Assembly (NCBI GenBank): GCA_947502305.1
Contig: CANMZA010000002.1
Span: 1-64,000 of the forward strand
DNA length: 64,000 bases
Direction of reading: 5' to 3'
From: an uncultured Erythrobacter sp.
GTDB lineage: Bacteria > Pseudomonadota > Alphaproteobacteria > Sphingomonadales > Sphingomonadaceae
Below the pieces are notes generated by a model, which saw nothing but the letters and a program-made list of their open reading frames with translations, was not told the origin of the DNA and searched no databases. The position numbers and the translations under genes are program-made. This document shows positions 9,039 to 17,721 of the stretch, piece by piece. Each line of letters starts with the position of its first letter. The first letter of the stretch is position 1.

Positions 9039-10235
9039 CTATTCATGCCTAAGCGCGTCGATAGGGTCGAGCTGTGACGCGCGGCGTGCGGGGTAATATC
9101 CAAAGACAATCCCCATGGCCGAGGCGAAAACGAAGCTGAGGATATTAATCGCCGGATCGAAGATGAATGGCACATCAATCGCGCCCGCCAGCAGCACAGA
9201 GGCCACAAACGCCAGCAGCAATCCTGCAAGCCCGCCCAGCGCGCAGAGCACCACCGCTTCGGTCAAGAATTGCAAACGCACCTCTCTTGCAAGGGCGCCA
9301 ATCGCCAGCCTGATGCCAATCTCGCGCGTTCGTTCTGTGACGGACACCAACATGATGTTCATGATCCCAATACCGCCGACGAGCAGGCTGATCGAGGCAA
9401 TCACTGCCACCATCGCCGTCAACGCGCCCGTCACCGCGCCCAGCGCATCATTGACTTGAGCGGTGTCGATCACATTGAAATCATTCGCCTCTGCCTCTTG
9501 CAGCAATCGGCGTTCGCGCAGCAATCCGACGAGCGCATCCTGGATGACGGCCGACGAATAGGCGCTGTCATATTTCAGGACGAAATAATCGATATTGTCG
9601 CTGCCGCGGAACCGGCGCTGGACGGTTTTCATCGGCATGATCACAGTGTCGTCATCATCCGCGCCGCCGCCGCCTTGGCCGCGTTCTTCCAACACGCCGA
9701 TGACCGTGCATGACACCCCGCCCAGCCGCATATTCTCGCCCACTGGACTGACATCGGCCAAGAAAATAGCTTCGCGTACTTTCGGGCCAAGCAGGCAGAC
9801 ATTCTTGCCCGACACTTCTTCGTCACTAGTAAAGACGCGCCCTTCTGCCACTTCGATAGATTGCGCCTCTAGAAAATCACCATCCGCGCCGCTGACCTGC
9901 GTGTCCCAATCCTGACCGTTGTAAAATGCCGTGGCATTGGCACGGACAGTGCCCGCCGCGACTTCAACCCCGGCGATCTGTTGCTGCGCAGCGTCCACGT
10001 CGTCCTGATCAAAGGGCCGCACTGTGCCGCGATCCGTGCGGACGGGAAAGACGATGAAATTGCTCGCGCCCAGCGATGAAATTTCCTCTTGCACAGATGC
10101 CGTCACACCATTGCCCAAAGTTACCATCGTAACAACCGCCGCAACGCCGATGATAATGCCCAATGTCGTCAGGATAGAGCGCAGCAAATGCCGGCGTATT
10201 TCCCGCAAGGACAAAAGGAGCGTTGCGCCAAACAT
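9039..10235 (-). CDS. MacB-type ABC transporter permease (FtsX family)
   Basis: 398 residues: an amino-terminal membrane helix (about 18-40), a large periplasmic MacB_PCD domain (about 45-250), and three carboxy-terminal helices of the FtsX domain (about 275-385) containing the family stretch VGGIGIMNIMLVSVTERTRE. Here the permease is separate from its ATPase, which ends in a TAATG overlap with this start. In characterised MacAB systems such permeases work by mechanotransmission with a MacA adaptor and a TolC-like channel to move substrates out of the periplasm. All four partners are encoded consecutively here. The substrate cannot be told from sequence. Confidence 0.9.
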   Translation of the reverse strand: MFGATLLLSLREIRRHLLRSILTTLGIIIGVAAVVTMVTLGNGVTASVQEEISSLGASNFIVFPVRTDRGTVRPFDQDDVDAAQQQIAGVEVAAGTVRANATAFYNGQDWDTQVSGADGDFLEAQSIEVAEGRVFTSDEEVSGKNVCLLGPKVREAIFLADVSPVGENMRLGGVSCTVIGVLEERGQGGGGADDDDTVIMPMKTVQRRFRGSDNIDYFVLKYDSAYSSAVIQDALVGLLRERRLLQEAEANDFNVIDTAQVNDALGAVTGALTAMVAVIASISLLVGGIGIMNIMLVSVTERTREIGIRLAIGALAREVRLQFLTEAVVLCALGGLAGLLLAFVASVLLAGAIDVPFIFDPAINILSFVFASAMGIVFGYYPARRASQLDPIDALRHE

Positions 10236-10957
10236 TAAAGGGCGCTTTCTTGCAAGGCTGCGTTGCTGCGAGCGCCTTGTTCGACGCGATCGACCAGACC
10301 ATCGCGGAAATGGATCACCGTTTTGGCAAAAGCGGCCATTTCCTCCTCATGCGTCACCATGATCACGGTGATCCCTTCGGAATTAAGCCGCCCCAACAAT
10401 TCCATGATCTCAACCGACCGCTCGCTGTCGAGATTGCCGGTCGGCTCATCCGCGAGCAACACATTGGGGTCAGAGACAAGCGCCCGCGCGATTGCCACAC
10501 GCTGTTGCTGTCCGCCGGACAATTCTGCCGGAGTGTGCGACGCCCATGGCGCAAGGCCGACCTGATCAAGCGCGTGCATCGCCGCATCCCGGCGCTGGGA
10601 CTTTTTCTCCCCGCGATAAAGCAGCGGCAGCTCCACATTCTCAAGCGCAGTTGTCCGCGAGAGCAGGTTAAAGCCCTGAAAAACGAAACCCAAATAACGA
10701 CGGCGCAGCAAGCTGCGTTGATCGCGGTTAAGTCGCTGAACTTCGACACCGCGAAACCGAAAAATGCCGTCAGTCGGCACATCGAGACAGCCCAGAATGT
10801 TCATCGTCGTCGATTTGCCCGACCCAGAAGGCCCCATGATCGCCACAAATTGCCCGCGATCAATGGTCAGGTCGACGCCTTTTAGCGCCTTGAACGCAGC
10901 CGGGCCGGTCCCAAAAACCTTGGTGATCCCTTCTAGCTCGATCAGCGGGCCGTTCAT
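10235..10957 (-). CDS. MacB/LolD-type ABC transporter ATPase
   Basis: 240 residues from ATG 10957, placed 10 bases after the adaptor stop. The longer frame from 11002 would read into the adaptor gene and adds a non-conserved leader. Walker A (GPSGSGKST), Q-loop (FVFQGFNLL), ABC signature (LSGGQQQRVAIARAL), Walker B (VLLADEPTGNLD) and the switch His (IMVTHEEEM) are all present, as in the MacB/LolD/FtsE class. It powers the permease encoded directly downstream, and the two genes overlap by TAATG, which suggests fixed stoichiometry. Confidence 0.93.
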   Translation of the reverse strand: MNGPLIELEGITKVFGTGPAAFKALKGVDLTIDRGQFVAIMGPSGSGKSTTMNILGCLDVPTDGIFRFRGVEVQRLNRDQRSLLRRRYLGFVFQGFNLLSRTTALENVELPLLYRGEKKSQRRDAAMHALDQVGLAPWASHTPAELSGGQQQRVAIARALVSDPNVLLADEPTGNLDSERSVEIMELLGRLNSEGITVIMVTHEEEMAAFAKTVIHFRDGLVDRVEQGARSNAALQESAL

Positions 10958-10967
10958 CCTTGCAGGC

Positions 10968-12281
10968 TCATTCTTGCTGCGCCTGAATACCGGTGACGAC
11001 ATCCATACCGGCTTCCAATTCGTCCGATTGCACCGCCGTCAATCGCCCATCGCTTTGCCCGGTTACCACATTCACAGCGCGCAAAGTGCCATCCGCCTGC
11101 AGCACCTGAACCTGTTGGCGCGACCCGACGCCAATGGTGGCTTCTTGGGCTTGTTCTTCGAGACCGACGCTGACGTTCAGCATGCCGCCTTCGCTTTCCT
11201 CCGCCTGATCCGCGCGGAAACGCAGCGCGGCATTGGGGACTAGCACAACCGTACCCGTCGATGCAGTGGCAATGGTCGCGGTCGCGGTCATACCGGGGCG
11301 CAGCAGCCCTTCGGTGTTTTGCACAATCAAGCGTGCTTCATAACTGACCACCGATCCGCCCGCCGCCGCAGCCGCCGCGCCGCCTTGGCTTTCAACCGTA
11401 TTGCCCGATGCAAGGTCAACCCTCTGAACCGTCGCAGGGAAGCGCCGGCCCGGATAGGCATCGACGCTAAAGCTCGCTTCTTGCCCCGCTTCGACTTGGC
11501 CCACATCAGCCTCATCAATCGACACACGCAATTGCATCGCGGCCAAATCTTCGGCGATCACAAACAACGTGACCGTGTTGAAACTGGCCACAACCGTCTG
11601 ACCAGGTTCAATCTGGCGGGCCAAGACGACGCCGGTGACCGGCGCGCGGATGACCGCCCGGCTGCGCGTGGTAGAATTGGCGCGTAAAGTCGCCTGTGCC
11701 GCTTCTATATTGGCGCGCGCAGAGGCCACCGCAGCACGGTCGCGGGCGACGGAGGCCTCGGCCTGTTCTAGCTCAATTTGCGATGGCACCCGCCCGCCTG
11801 ATAATTCGCGCACCTGCCGCAATCGTTCCAGCTGCGCTGTGTCGACATCCAAAGTCGCTTGCGCTTGCAACAGACCGGCGCGCGCGGCGTTCAAATTGGC
11901 GCGGGCCTGCGCGATTTGTTGGTCGATAATCTCTGTGTTGATTACCGCAATAACCTGCCCGCGCGTCACTTGGTCGTTGACGTCGACCAGCACTTGTTCA
12001 ACCGGGCCGTTCACTTCAGAGCCCACTGTCACTTGATTGGTGGGCCGCAAATTGCCCGTCGCGGTGACAGTGAGATCAAGCGATCCTTCGCTGGCTTCCT
12101 CTGTGATATAGGTAACTTCGCCAGACCCGCTGGAACACGTGGAGATCGCGAGGACCAACAGCACAAGGATCAAGGCAGGCAGCCAGAATTTCATCCACCG
12201 CCGCCAGCGCGGACGCGGCTTTTCGCCGAGGAATTCCTCCACACTATCGGGTTGCGCTGAACCTTCTATTGTATCGCTCAT
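10968..12281 (-). CDS. MacA-like periplasmic adaptor of tripartite efflux system
   Basis: 437 residues. A cytoplasmic leader of about 28 residues precedes one transmembrane segment (about 30-48, FWLPALILVLLVLAIS). Then come a lipoyl half (ATGNLRPTNQVTVGSEVNGP), a helical hairpin (about 110-210), the second lipoyl half (IRAPVTGVVLARQIEPGQTV) and beta-barrel and membrane-proximal domains. This is the RND/MacA adaptor order. The gene overlaps the NodT-like stop by ATGA and is followed 10 bases later by the ATPase. Inferred role: bridge between the inner-membrane MacB pair and the outer-membrane channel. Confidence 0.92.
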   Translation of the reverse strand: MSDTIEGSAQPDSVEEFLGEKPRPRWRRWMKFWLPALILVLLVLAISTCSSGSGEVTYITEEASEGSLDLTVTATGNLRPTNQVTVGSEVNGPVEQVLVDVNDQVTRGQVIAVINTEIIDQQIAQARANLNAARAGLLQAQATLDVDTAQLERLRQVRELSGGRVPSQIELEQAEASVARDRAAVASARANIEAAQATLRANSTTRSRAVIRAPVTGVVLARQIEPGQTVVASFNTVTLFVIAEDLAAMQLRVSIDEADVGQVEAGQEASFSVDAYPGRRFPATVQRVDLASGNTVESQGGAAAAAAGGSVVSYEARLIVQNTEGLLRPGMTATATIATASTGTVVLVPNAALRFRADQAEESEGGMLNVSVGLEEQAQEATIGVGSRQQVQVLQADGTLRAVNVVTGQSDGRLTAVQSDELEAGMDVVTGIQAQQE

Positions 12282-13780
12282 TGCCCGGTATTCCCTGTTT
12301 CAATTTGCGTATCTTGCGGCGCGCGCCATCCTCCGCCAAGCGCCCGCGCCAACCGCACAAAAGCCGCAGCACGCGCCGCTTCGGCGGACACTTCGCTGGT
12401 CTGCGCGCTCAACAATTGACCTTCCGCGCTCAGCAAAACCTGAAAATCAATGAGCCCCGCCTGATACTGGCTGCGCGCCAAAATTGCGGCATTTCGTGCG
12501 CCGTCACTGGCCTCGATCAAGGCGGTGACGCGGTCATTGCTGGTTCGCAATTGCGCCGCAGCGGTCTCGACATCTTCTAATGCGTTCAAGATTGATTGCC
12601 GCCACGCCGCTAGCGATCCATCCGCAATCGCTTCTGAGCGTTCAATCTGCGCCCGCGTGCGTCCCCCATCGAACAGCAATTGGCTGATCGAGGCAAAGAC
12701 ATTGCCGGTGATCACGTCGAACAGATTGTCGATCCCAAACGCGCTGCTGCCGACGGAGCCGGTTAGGCGGATGAGCGGATAAAGTTGCGCTTTGGCGATC
12801 CCTAATCGTTCCAGATCGGCCGCCAATTGCGCCTCTGCCGCGCCGACATCGGGCCGCATGCGCAATGTGTCCGCCGGCACAGACATGGCGACATCCACTG
12901 GCACCGCAGGGACATCTGACGGCTGTTCGCTCAACATCCGGTACACCGCGCCCGGCGGCTCCCCTATCAAGGTCGAAATGGCGTTGGCCGAGGCGGCAAG
13001 GTCCCCTTCTAGCAAGGGGATAGAAGATGCGGTTTGCGCCCGCTGTGTGCGGGCTTGTTCAACGTCCAGGCTGGAGACAAGCCCAGCTTGCGCGCGCCAC
13101 TGCGCGATCAGCAGATTGTCATCCTGATTGGCCAAAGAAGCGCGCGCAATCTTGAGCTGAGCACTGAGCGAGCGCGCGGTGATCACTTGCGACGCGACTG
13201 AGGCGACAATCGTACGCTCCACATCGGCGGCAGAATATCCCGCCGCCTGTAAATCCGCACGCGACGCCGCTATGGAGCCGCTGACACGCCCAAATAGGTC
13301 AGTTTCCCATGCCAGATCGCCGTTCAGGACGAATTGCTGACTATCATTGGCAAAATCACCAAAATCACGGCCCGTTCCGCCGCTAATATTCGCCGACGGC
13401 AATCTTGCACCGCGCGCCTCTCGCACACCGGCCTGTGCGACACGGACCCGCACTAATGCTTGCGCCAGATCAAGGTTATCAGTTTGCGCGCGGGCCACGA
13501 ATTCATTGAGCAGCGGATCATCAAGCAGCAGCCAATAGGAGCCCAAAGCAATTTCAGTGCGCTGTGCGCCCGGTCCTTCAGAAACCGAGCTTTCTGCTAG
13601 GGACCAGCGTTCTGGCAGCGTAATCGCCTGTTCCAATCTGGGCTGTTCGCCGCGCGGCAAAGTGCACGCCTGTAAGGCAAAGAGCAGGCCCAAAACCGGG
13701 AGTGCGAAACGGGAACCATAGCGCTGGCTCACCGGAGCCACCGCGCCCGCATTCTGTATCAAGTCTGCTTGCCCCGTCAT
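12278..13780 (-). CDS. NodT-family outer membrane efflux lipoprotein
   Basis: 500 residues. The amino terminus carries a hydrophobic stretch ending in a lipobox (FALQAC, Cys near residue 39), so it is probably a lipoprotein. Two outer membrane efflux repeats follow, with the NodT-typical phrases LAQALVRVRVAQAGVREARG and LRMRPDVGAAEAQLAADLE. It is first in the operon NodT-MacA-ATPase-permease; each junction overlaps or is within 10 bases. The likely job is the outer-membrane duct of a MacAB-like exporter. This is the second TolC-superfamily gene in the window and differs from the type I secretion one by its lipobox. Confidence 0.91.
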   Translation of the reverse strand: MTGQADLIQNAGAVAPVSQRYGSRFALPVLGLLFALQACTLPRGEQPRLEQAITLPERWSLAESSVSEGPGAQRTEIALGSYWLLLDDPLLNEFVARAQTDNLDLAQALVRVRVAQAGVREARGARLPSANISGGTGRDFGDFANDSQQFVLNGDLAWETDLFGRVSGSIAASRADLQAAGYSAADVERTIVASVASQVITARSLSAQLKIARASLANQDDNLLIAQWRAQAGLVSSLDVEQARTQRAQTASSIPLLEGDLAASANAISTLIGEPPGAVYRMLSEQPSDVPAVPVDVAMSVPADTLRMRPDVGAAEAQLAADLERLGIAKAQLYPLIRLTGSVGSSAFGIDNLFDVITGNVFASISQLLFDGGRTRAQIERSEAIADGSLAAWRQSILNALEDVETAAAQLRTSNDRVTALIEASDGARNAAILARSQYQAGLIDFQVLLSAEGQLLSAQTSEVSAEAARAAAFVRLARALGGGWRAPQDTQIETGNTGQ

Positions 13781-13990
13781 TCAGCCCCGCTTTCAAATCC
13801 CCGCCTAGGATGACAGCACGGGGCCGCTAAGCAAGCCCGAAATTCGCCGCTGATCGGGCTAGGATGGGCTTTGGCCGGTTTTCCCGCGCCATGCCCTGCA
13901 TGCGGTGATTTTGGCACCTTGCGCTCAGGTGCATGGGCGGTGATAAGTCGCCCAGAAAATTTAGCGCGCCGCGCGCCCAAGAGGGATTTT

Positions 13991-14032
13991 ACAATGCCGA
14001 ACCATTCGATGCCGAACCATTCGATGCCAAAC
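13991..14032 (+). repeat. 15-base tandem repeat spanning the PhoX-like start codon
   Basis: Two identical 15-base units (ATGCCGAACCATTCG at 13994-14008 and 14009-14023) and a partial third unit (ATGCCAAAC) encode MPNHS-MPNHS-MPN, giving three in-frame ATG codons ahead of the Tat signal. Only the first ATG has a well-placed ribosome site. Confidence 0.85.
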
Positions 14033-15358
14033 CTCACCGCCAACCGCCGCCAATTTCTCGCAGGCACCACCTCTGCTTTCGCCGCATTGATGGCCAGCGG
14101 TTGCATGACAAGGGGCGCAGCCTTGGCGCCCAAAGCCGCCAGTTTCACTGATTATGGCCCGCTTGTTCCTGACCCAGCAGGAATGCTCGATTTGCCGGGA
14201 GGGTTTTCTTACCGCGTCCTCTCCAGCCTCGGCGATGCAATGAATGATGGCGGAACCGTCCCTGACAAAGCTGACGGGATGGGCTGCCTTGATCTTGGCG
14301 GCGGCGAAATCGCTTTGGTCCGCAATCACGAACTCGTCCCTAGCGATGATGCAGGCGGGCCGATTGCCAAGGGTTTCGGCACCCGCAATGGTGAAATCGT
14401 GCCGGGCGGCACTACCAATATTGTGCTGGACGCGGATACGCTGGAGGTGAAACGCCAGTTGCGCACACTGGGCGGCACAATCCGCAATTGCTCAGGCGGC
14501 GTGACCCCGTGGGGCAGCTGGATTTCTTGCGAAGAAGCGCCAACCGGACCGGGCCAGCGTTATGGCGATGGGCTGGCGGTCAACCATGGCTGGGCATTTG
14601 AAGTGCCCGGCAATGCCAGCGGTCTGGTCGATCCCGTCCCCTTGCGCGCAATGGGCCGTTTCAATCATGAGGCCGCCTGCGTCGATCGCGTCACCGGTTA
14701 TGTTTATCAAACAGAGGACCGGGATGACGGCGTATTTTACCGCTTCATCCCCAACACGCCCGGCAAATTGATCGAGGGTGGACGGCTGCAAGCGATGGTC
14801 TTGGACGGCGTGACAGACACCCGCAATTGGGATGGCGCTAAATTACAGGGTGGTGAAGGCATCACGGTGAGCTGGGTCGATTTGGACGATGTAGAAGCAC
14901 CACGCGATGATTTGCGCACCCGCGCCGCTGCCGCCGGGGCGGCCTTAATCGCGCGCGGAGAAGGGCTGCATATGGGCAGCGATGATCTGTATATTTGCTC
15001 CACCAGCGGCGGTGAACAAAAATTGGGTCAAATCTTCCGGCTTGTCCCGGGACGCGGTGATACGCCGGACCGATTTGAACTGTTCTTTGAAAGCGAAAGC
15101 ACTGAGCAGTTCAACTATGGCGACAATCTCTGCGTCGCACCAAACGGCCATCTCATCATTTGCGAAGACCAATATACCGATGTCGTCGACAACCATTTGC
15201 GCGGGATCACACCCGATGGCCGCGCCTATGATTTCGGGCGTTTGAATATGCAGACAGAATTGGCAGGCGGGTGCTTCTCTCCTGATGGAAAGACGTTTTT
15301 CGTCAATGCCTATGCCCCAACCCGGACTTTGGCGATCACCGGGCCCTGGGCGGCATAA
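13994..15358 (+). CDS. PhoX-family (DUF839) Tat-exported protein
   Basis: 454 residues from ATG 13994, which has GAGGGA about 9 bases upstream. The start region is a 15-base tandem repeat, so ATGs at 13994, 14009 and 14024 are all in frame. A twin-arginine signal follows (NRRQFLAGTTSAFAALMASG) with a possible lipobox Cys just after it. The body matches the DUF839/PhoX beta-propeller class: early GGFSYRVLS, GGTIRNCSGGVTPWGSWISC with EEAP, FNHEAACVD, and late NLCVAPNGHLIICED. PhoX enzymes are calcium/iron phosphatases of the periplasm, but many DUF839 members are uncharacterised, so phosphatase activity is inference. It stands alone between the efflux operon and an S46 peptidase gene. Confidence 0.86.
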   Translation: MPNHSMPNHSMPNLTANRRQFLAGTTSAFAALMASGCMTRGAALAPKAASFTDYGPLVPDPAGMLDLPGGFSYRVLSSLGDAMNDGGTVPDKADGMGCLDLGGGEIALVRNHELVPSDDAGGPIAKGFGTRNGEIVPGGTTNIVLDADTLEVKRQLRTLGGTIRNCSGGVTPWGSWISCEEAPTGPGQRYGDGLAVNHGWAFEVPGNASGLVDPVPLRAMGRFNHEAACVDRVTGYVYQTEDRDDGVFYRFIPNTPGKLIEGGRLQAMVLDGVTDTRNWDGAKLQGGEGITVSWVDLDDVEAPRDDLRTRAAAAGAALIARGEGLHMGSDDLYICSTSGGEQKLGQIFRLVPGRGDTPDRFELFFESESTEQFNYGDNLCVAPNGHLIICEDQYTDVVDNHLRGITPDGRAYDFGRLNMQTELAGGCFSPDGKTFFVNAYAPTRTLAITGPWAA

Positions 15359-15496
15359 TTCCCGCATAGTCGCCGCGTGAGCACGGCGGATTGCAGTCTG
15401 GGGGCAAAGTGTTTAGGCCGCCCACACAAGATACAATGTTACATCGGCGCGCGCTGTTACACACAGGCGCCGCGCTTCATTTGAAAGAGATCATTC

Positions 15497-17668
15497 ATGA
15501 AAAGAATTGCGCTTCTCTCCGCAGGATTGTTGCTGGGCACATCCGCATTCGCCGTTCCGCTTGCCGCAAAAGAAGGCATGTTTACGCCCGATCAATTGCA
15601 AGACATTAGCGGCGAACTGGAAGAGGCAGGGATCGAAATCGATCCCGAAGCGCTTGCGGATCTCACGGGTTTTCCCATGGGCGCAGTGGTGTCGCTGGGC
15701 GGATGTTCGGCCAGCTTTGTGTCCGGTCAAGGCTTGGTGGTGACCAACCACCACTGCGCGCGCGGATCGGTCCAATACAATTCTACCGCCGATAACAATT
15801 ATCTGGAGGACGGCTTTCTAGCGGACGGCCTGACGGGCGAATTGCCCGCCGCCCCCGGTTCGCGGATCTATGTCACCACACAAGTCACCGACGTAACGCA
15901 GCGGATGCGCGCGGGCACTGAAAGCCTTGCCCCGATTGATCGCTACGCCGCGATTGAACAGCGCAGCAAAGACATCACCGCCGAATGCGAAGAGGAGGCC
16001 GGTTTCCGTTGCCAAGTGGCAAGTTTTTATGGCGGCGCGCAGTACAAATTGGTGAAGCGATTGGAAGTCCGCGATGTGCGGCTCGTTTACGCGCCTGCGG
16101 ACTCAATCGGTAAATATGGCGGCGATATCGATAATTGGCAGTGGCCCCGCCACACCGGCGATTTCGCGTTTTATCGCGCTTATGTTGCGCCCGATGGGTC
16201 GGCTGCCGATTTTAGCGAGGACAATGTCCCCTATGCGCCTGAGCATCATTTGAAAGTCAGCGCAGCGGGCCTGGATGATGGCGATTTTGTGATGGCCGCT
16301 GGCTATCCCGGCTCAACCAGCCGGTACACTTTGATGGCCGAGGTCGAAAATACGTTCAATTGGACATACCCGACTTTCGAAGTCCTGCTGAACGATTGGA
16401 TTGCGGCGATTGAAACAGCCGCGCCTGAGGGTTCAGATGCGCGGGTAAAATACGAATCGCGCCTTGCTGGCCTCAACAATTTTGAGAAAAACCTGCGCGG
16501 ACAGATCGAAGGCGCCCGCCGGGTTGGATTGGTTGAACGCCGCGCCGCACGGGAGGCAGAGCTGGCCGCATGGATCGCCGCAGACGGATCGCGCGCGCCT
16601 TATGGTGAAGCGATTGCTGAACTGACGCAATTGTCCGAAGAAAGCGCGAGCGCCGCCCGCACCAATTTCTGGTACGGCAATGCGACGCGCCCGGCATTGT
16701 TTTCTGCTGCGCGCCGCCTTTATCGCCTGTCACAAGAACGCCAATTGCCGGACGCGGAGCGCGAGCCGCGCTATCAAGAACGCGACATGACATTCTTCCG
16801 CCAAGGGCTTGAGGCGCTTGACCGTCGCTATGACCCGGCGGTCGACAAGGCTGAATGGACACTGTTCCTCACCGGCTATATCGCGCAGCCAATGGCAGAA
16901 CGAGTGCCCGCCTTTGATGCCGCGCTAGGCCTTAGCGAAGCGACGAGCACTGCTGATCTGCCTGCTTTGTTGGAGCGGTTTTATGCCGATACAACATTGG
17001 GCAATGCAGAAACGCGATTGGCTCTGATGGAGGCGAGCCCTGCTGACCTCGAGGCGAGCGAAGACCCGTTCATGCAACTGGCCGTCGCCATGTATGAATA
17101 TGGCCGCGAATTGGAAGAGGCGAGCGAGGAACGCTCTGGCCGCTCGCTCGCTTTGCGCCCTGCTTATATGGAAGCGATCACCGCATGGCAGACGCAAGAA
17201 GGCCGGCTGACTTATCCCGATGCCAACAGCACTTTGCGCGTCACATTCGGCAGTGTTCTGGGCGGATCACCGCGCGACGGGATGGCCTATTTGCCATTCA
17301 CCACTTTGGAAGGGATCACCGACAAAGACACCGGCGAAGATCCGTTTAACGCGCCGCAAGGTTTGCTGGAAGCCGTCGCCGCGCGCGATTACGGCGATTA
17401 TGCGCTGGATAGTATCGGTTCGGTACCGGTTAACTTCCTCACCGACCTCGACAGCACTGGCGGCAATAGCGGATCGGCGACGCTAAATGCGCGCGCTGAA
17501 CTGGTTGGATTGCTGTTTGACGGGACTTTTGAAAGCGTCAATTCCGACTGGGATTTCGACCCACGCACAACCCGCACGATCCATGTTGATACACGCTACA
17601 TGCTGTGGGTGATGGACAAGGTCGACGGCGCGGATGCGCTGATCGAAGAGATGGATATCGTTCGCTAG
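15497..17668 (+). CDS. S46-family dipeptidyl-peptidase (DPP7/DPP11 type)
   Basis: 723 residues with a signal peptide (KRIALLSAGLLLGTSAFAVP). Chymotrypsin-fold S46 landmarks are all present: VVTNHHCARGS with catalytic His86, NWQWPRHTGDF with Asp222, and DSTGGNSGSATLNA with Ser658. Length and spacing fit periplasmic DPP7/DPP11 enzymes, which release dipeptides from oligopeptide amino termini. Whether it prefers hydrophobic or acidic residues cannot be decided by eye. It probably feeds dipeptide uptake together with the M14 and M1 peptidases further along the window. Convergent with the symporter gene across a hairpin. Confidence 0.93.
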   Translation: MKRIALLSAGLLLGTSAFAVPLAAKEGMFTPDQLQDISGELEEAGIEIDPEALADLTGFPMGAVVSLGGCSASFVSGQGLVVTNHHCARGSVQYNSTADNNYLEDGFLADGLTGELPAAPGSRIYVTTQVTDVTQRMRAGTESLAPIDRYAAIEQRSKDITAECEEEAGFRCQVASFYGGAQYKLVKRLEVRDVRLVYAPADSIGKYGGDIDNWQWPRHTGDFAFYRAYVAPDGSAADFSEDNVPYAPEHHLKVSAAGLDDGDFVMAAGYPGSTSRYTLMAEVENTFNWTYPTFEVLLNDWIAAIETAAPEGSDARVKYESRLAGLNNFEKNLRGQIEGARRVGLVERRAAREAELAAWIAADGSRAPYGEAIAELTQLSEESASAARTNFWYGNATRPALFSAARRLYRLSQERQLPDAEREPRYQERDMTFFRQGLEALDRRYDPAVDKAEWTLFLTGYIAQPMAERVPAFDAALGLSEATSTADLPALLERFYADTTLGNAETRLALMEASPADLEASEDPFMQLAVAMYEYGRELEEASEERSGRSLALRPAYMEAITAWQTQEGRLTYPDANSTLRVTFGSVLGGSPRDGMAYLPFTTLEGITDKDTGEDPFNAPQGLLEAVAARDYGDYALDSIGSVPVNFLTDLDSTGGNSGSATLNARAELVGLLFDGTFESVNSDWDFDPRTTRTIHVDTRYMLWVMDKVDGADALIEEMDIVR

Positions 17669-17676
17669 AGAAATCT

Positions 17677-17721
17677 TGGTGTTTGCCCCGCCTGCCGCTT
17701 AGGCCTGCGGGGCAAACCAAT
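17677..17721. terminator. Hairpin between convergent S46 peptidase and symporter genes
   Basis: Perfect 11-base inverted repeat GTTTGCCCCGC (17681-17691) and GCGGGGCAAAC (17707-17717) around a 15-base loop that can form a small inner stem. The outer TTGG/CCAA pair extends it with a bulge. There is no long T run, so it may be a weak or factor-assisted terminator serving both strands. Confidence 0.55.

Noticed and set aside
13986-14032. Possible CRISPR-like short repeat
   Set aside because: Tandem units without spacers and inside a coding start; no CRISPR array in the window.
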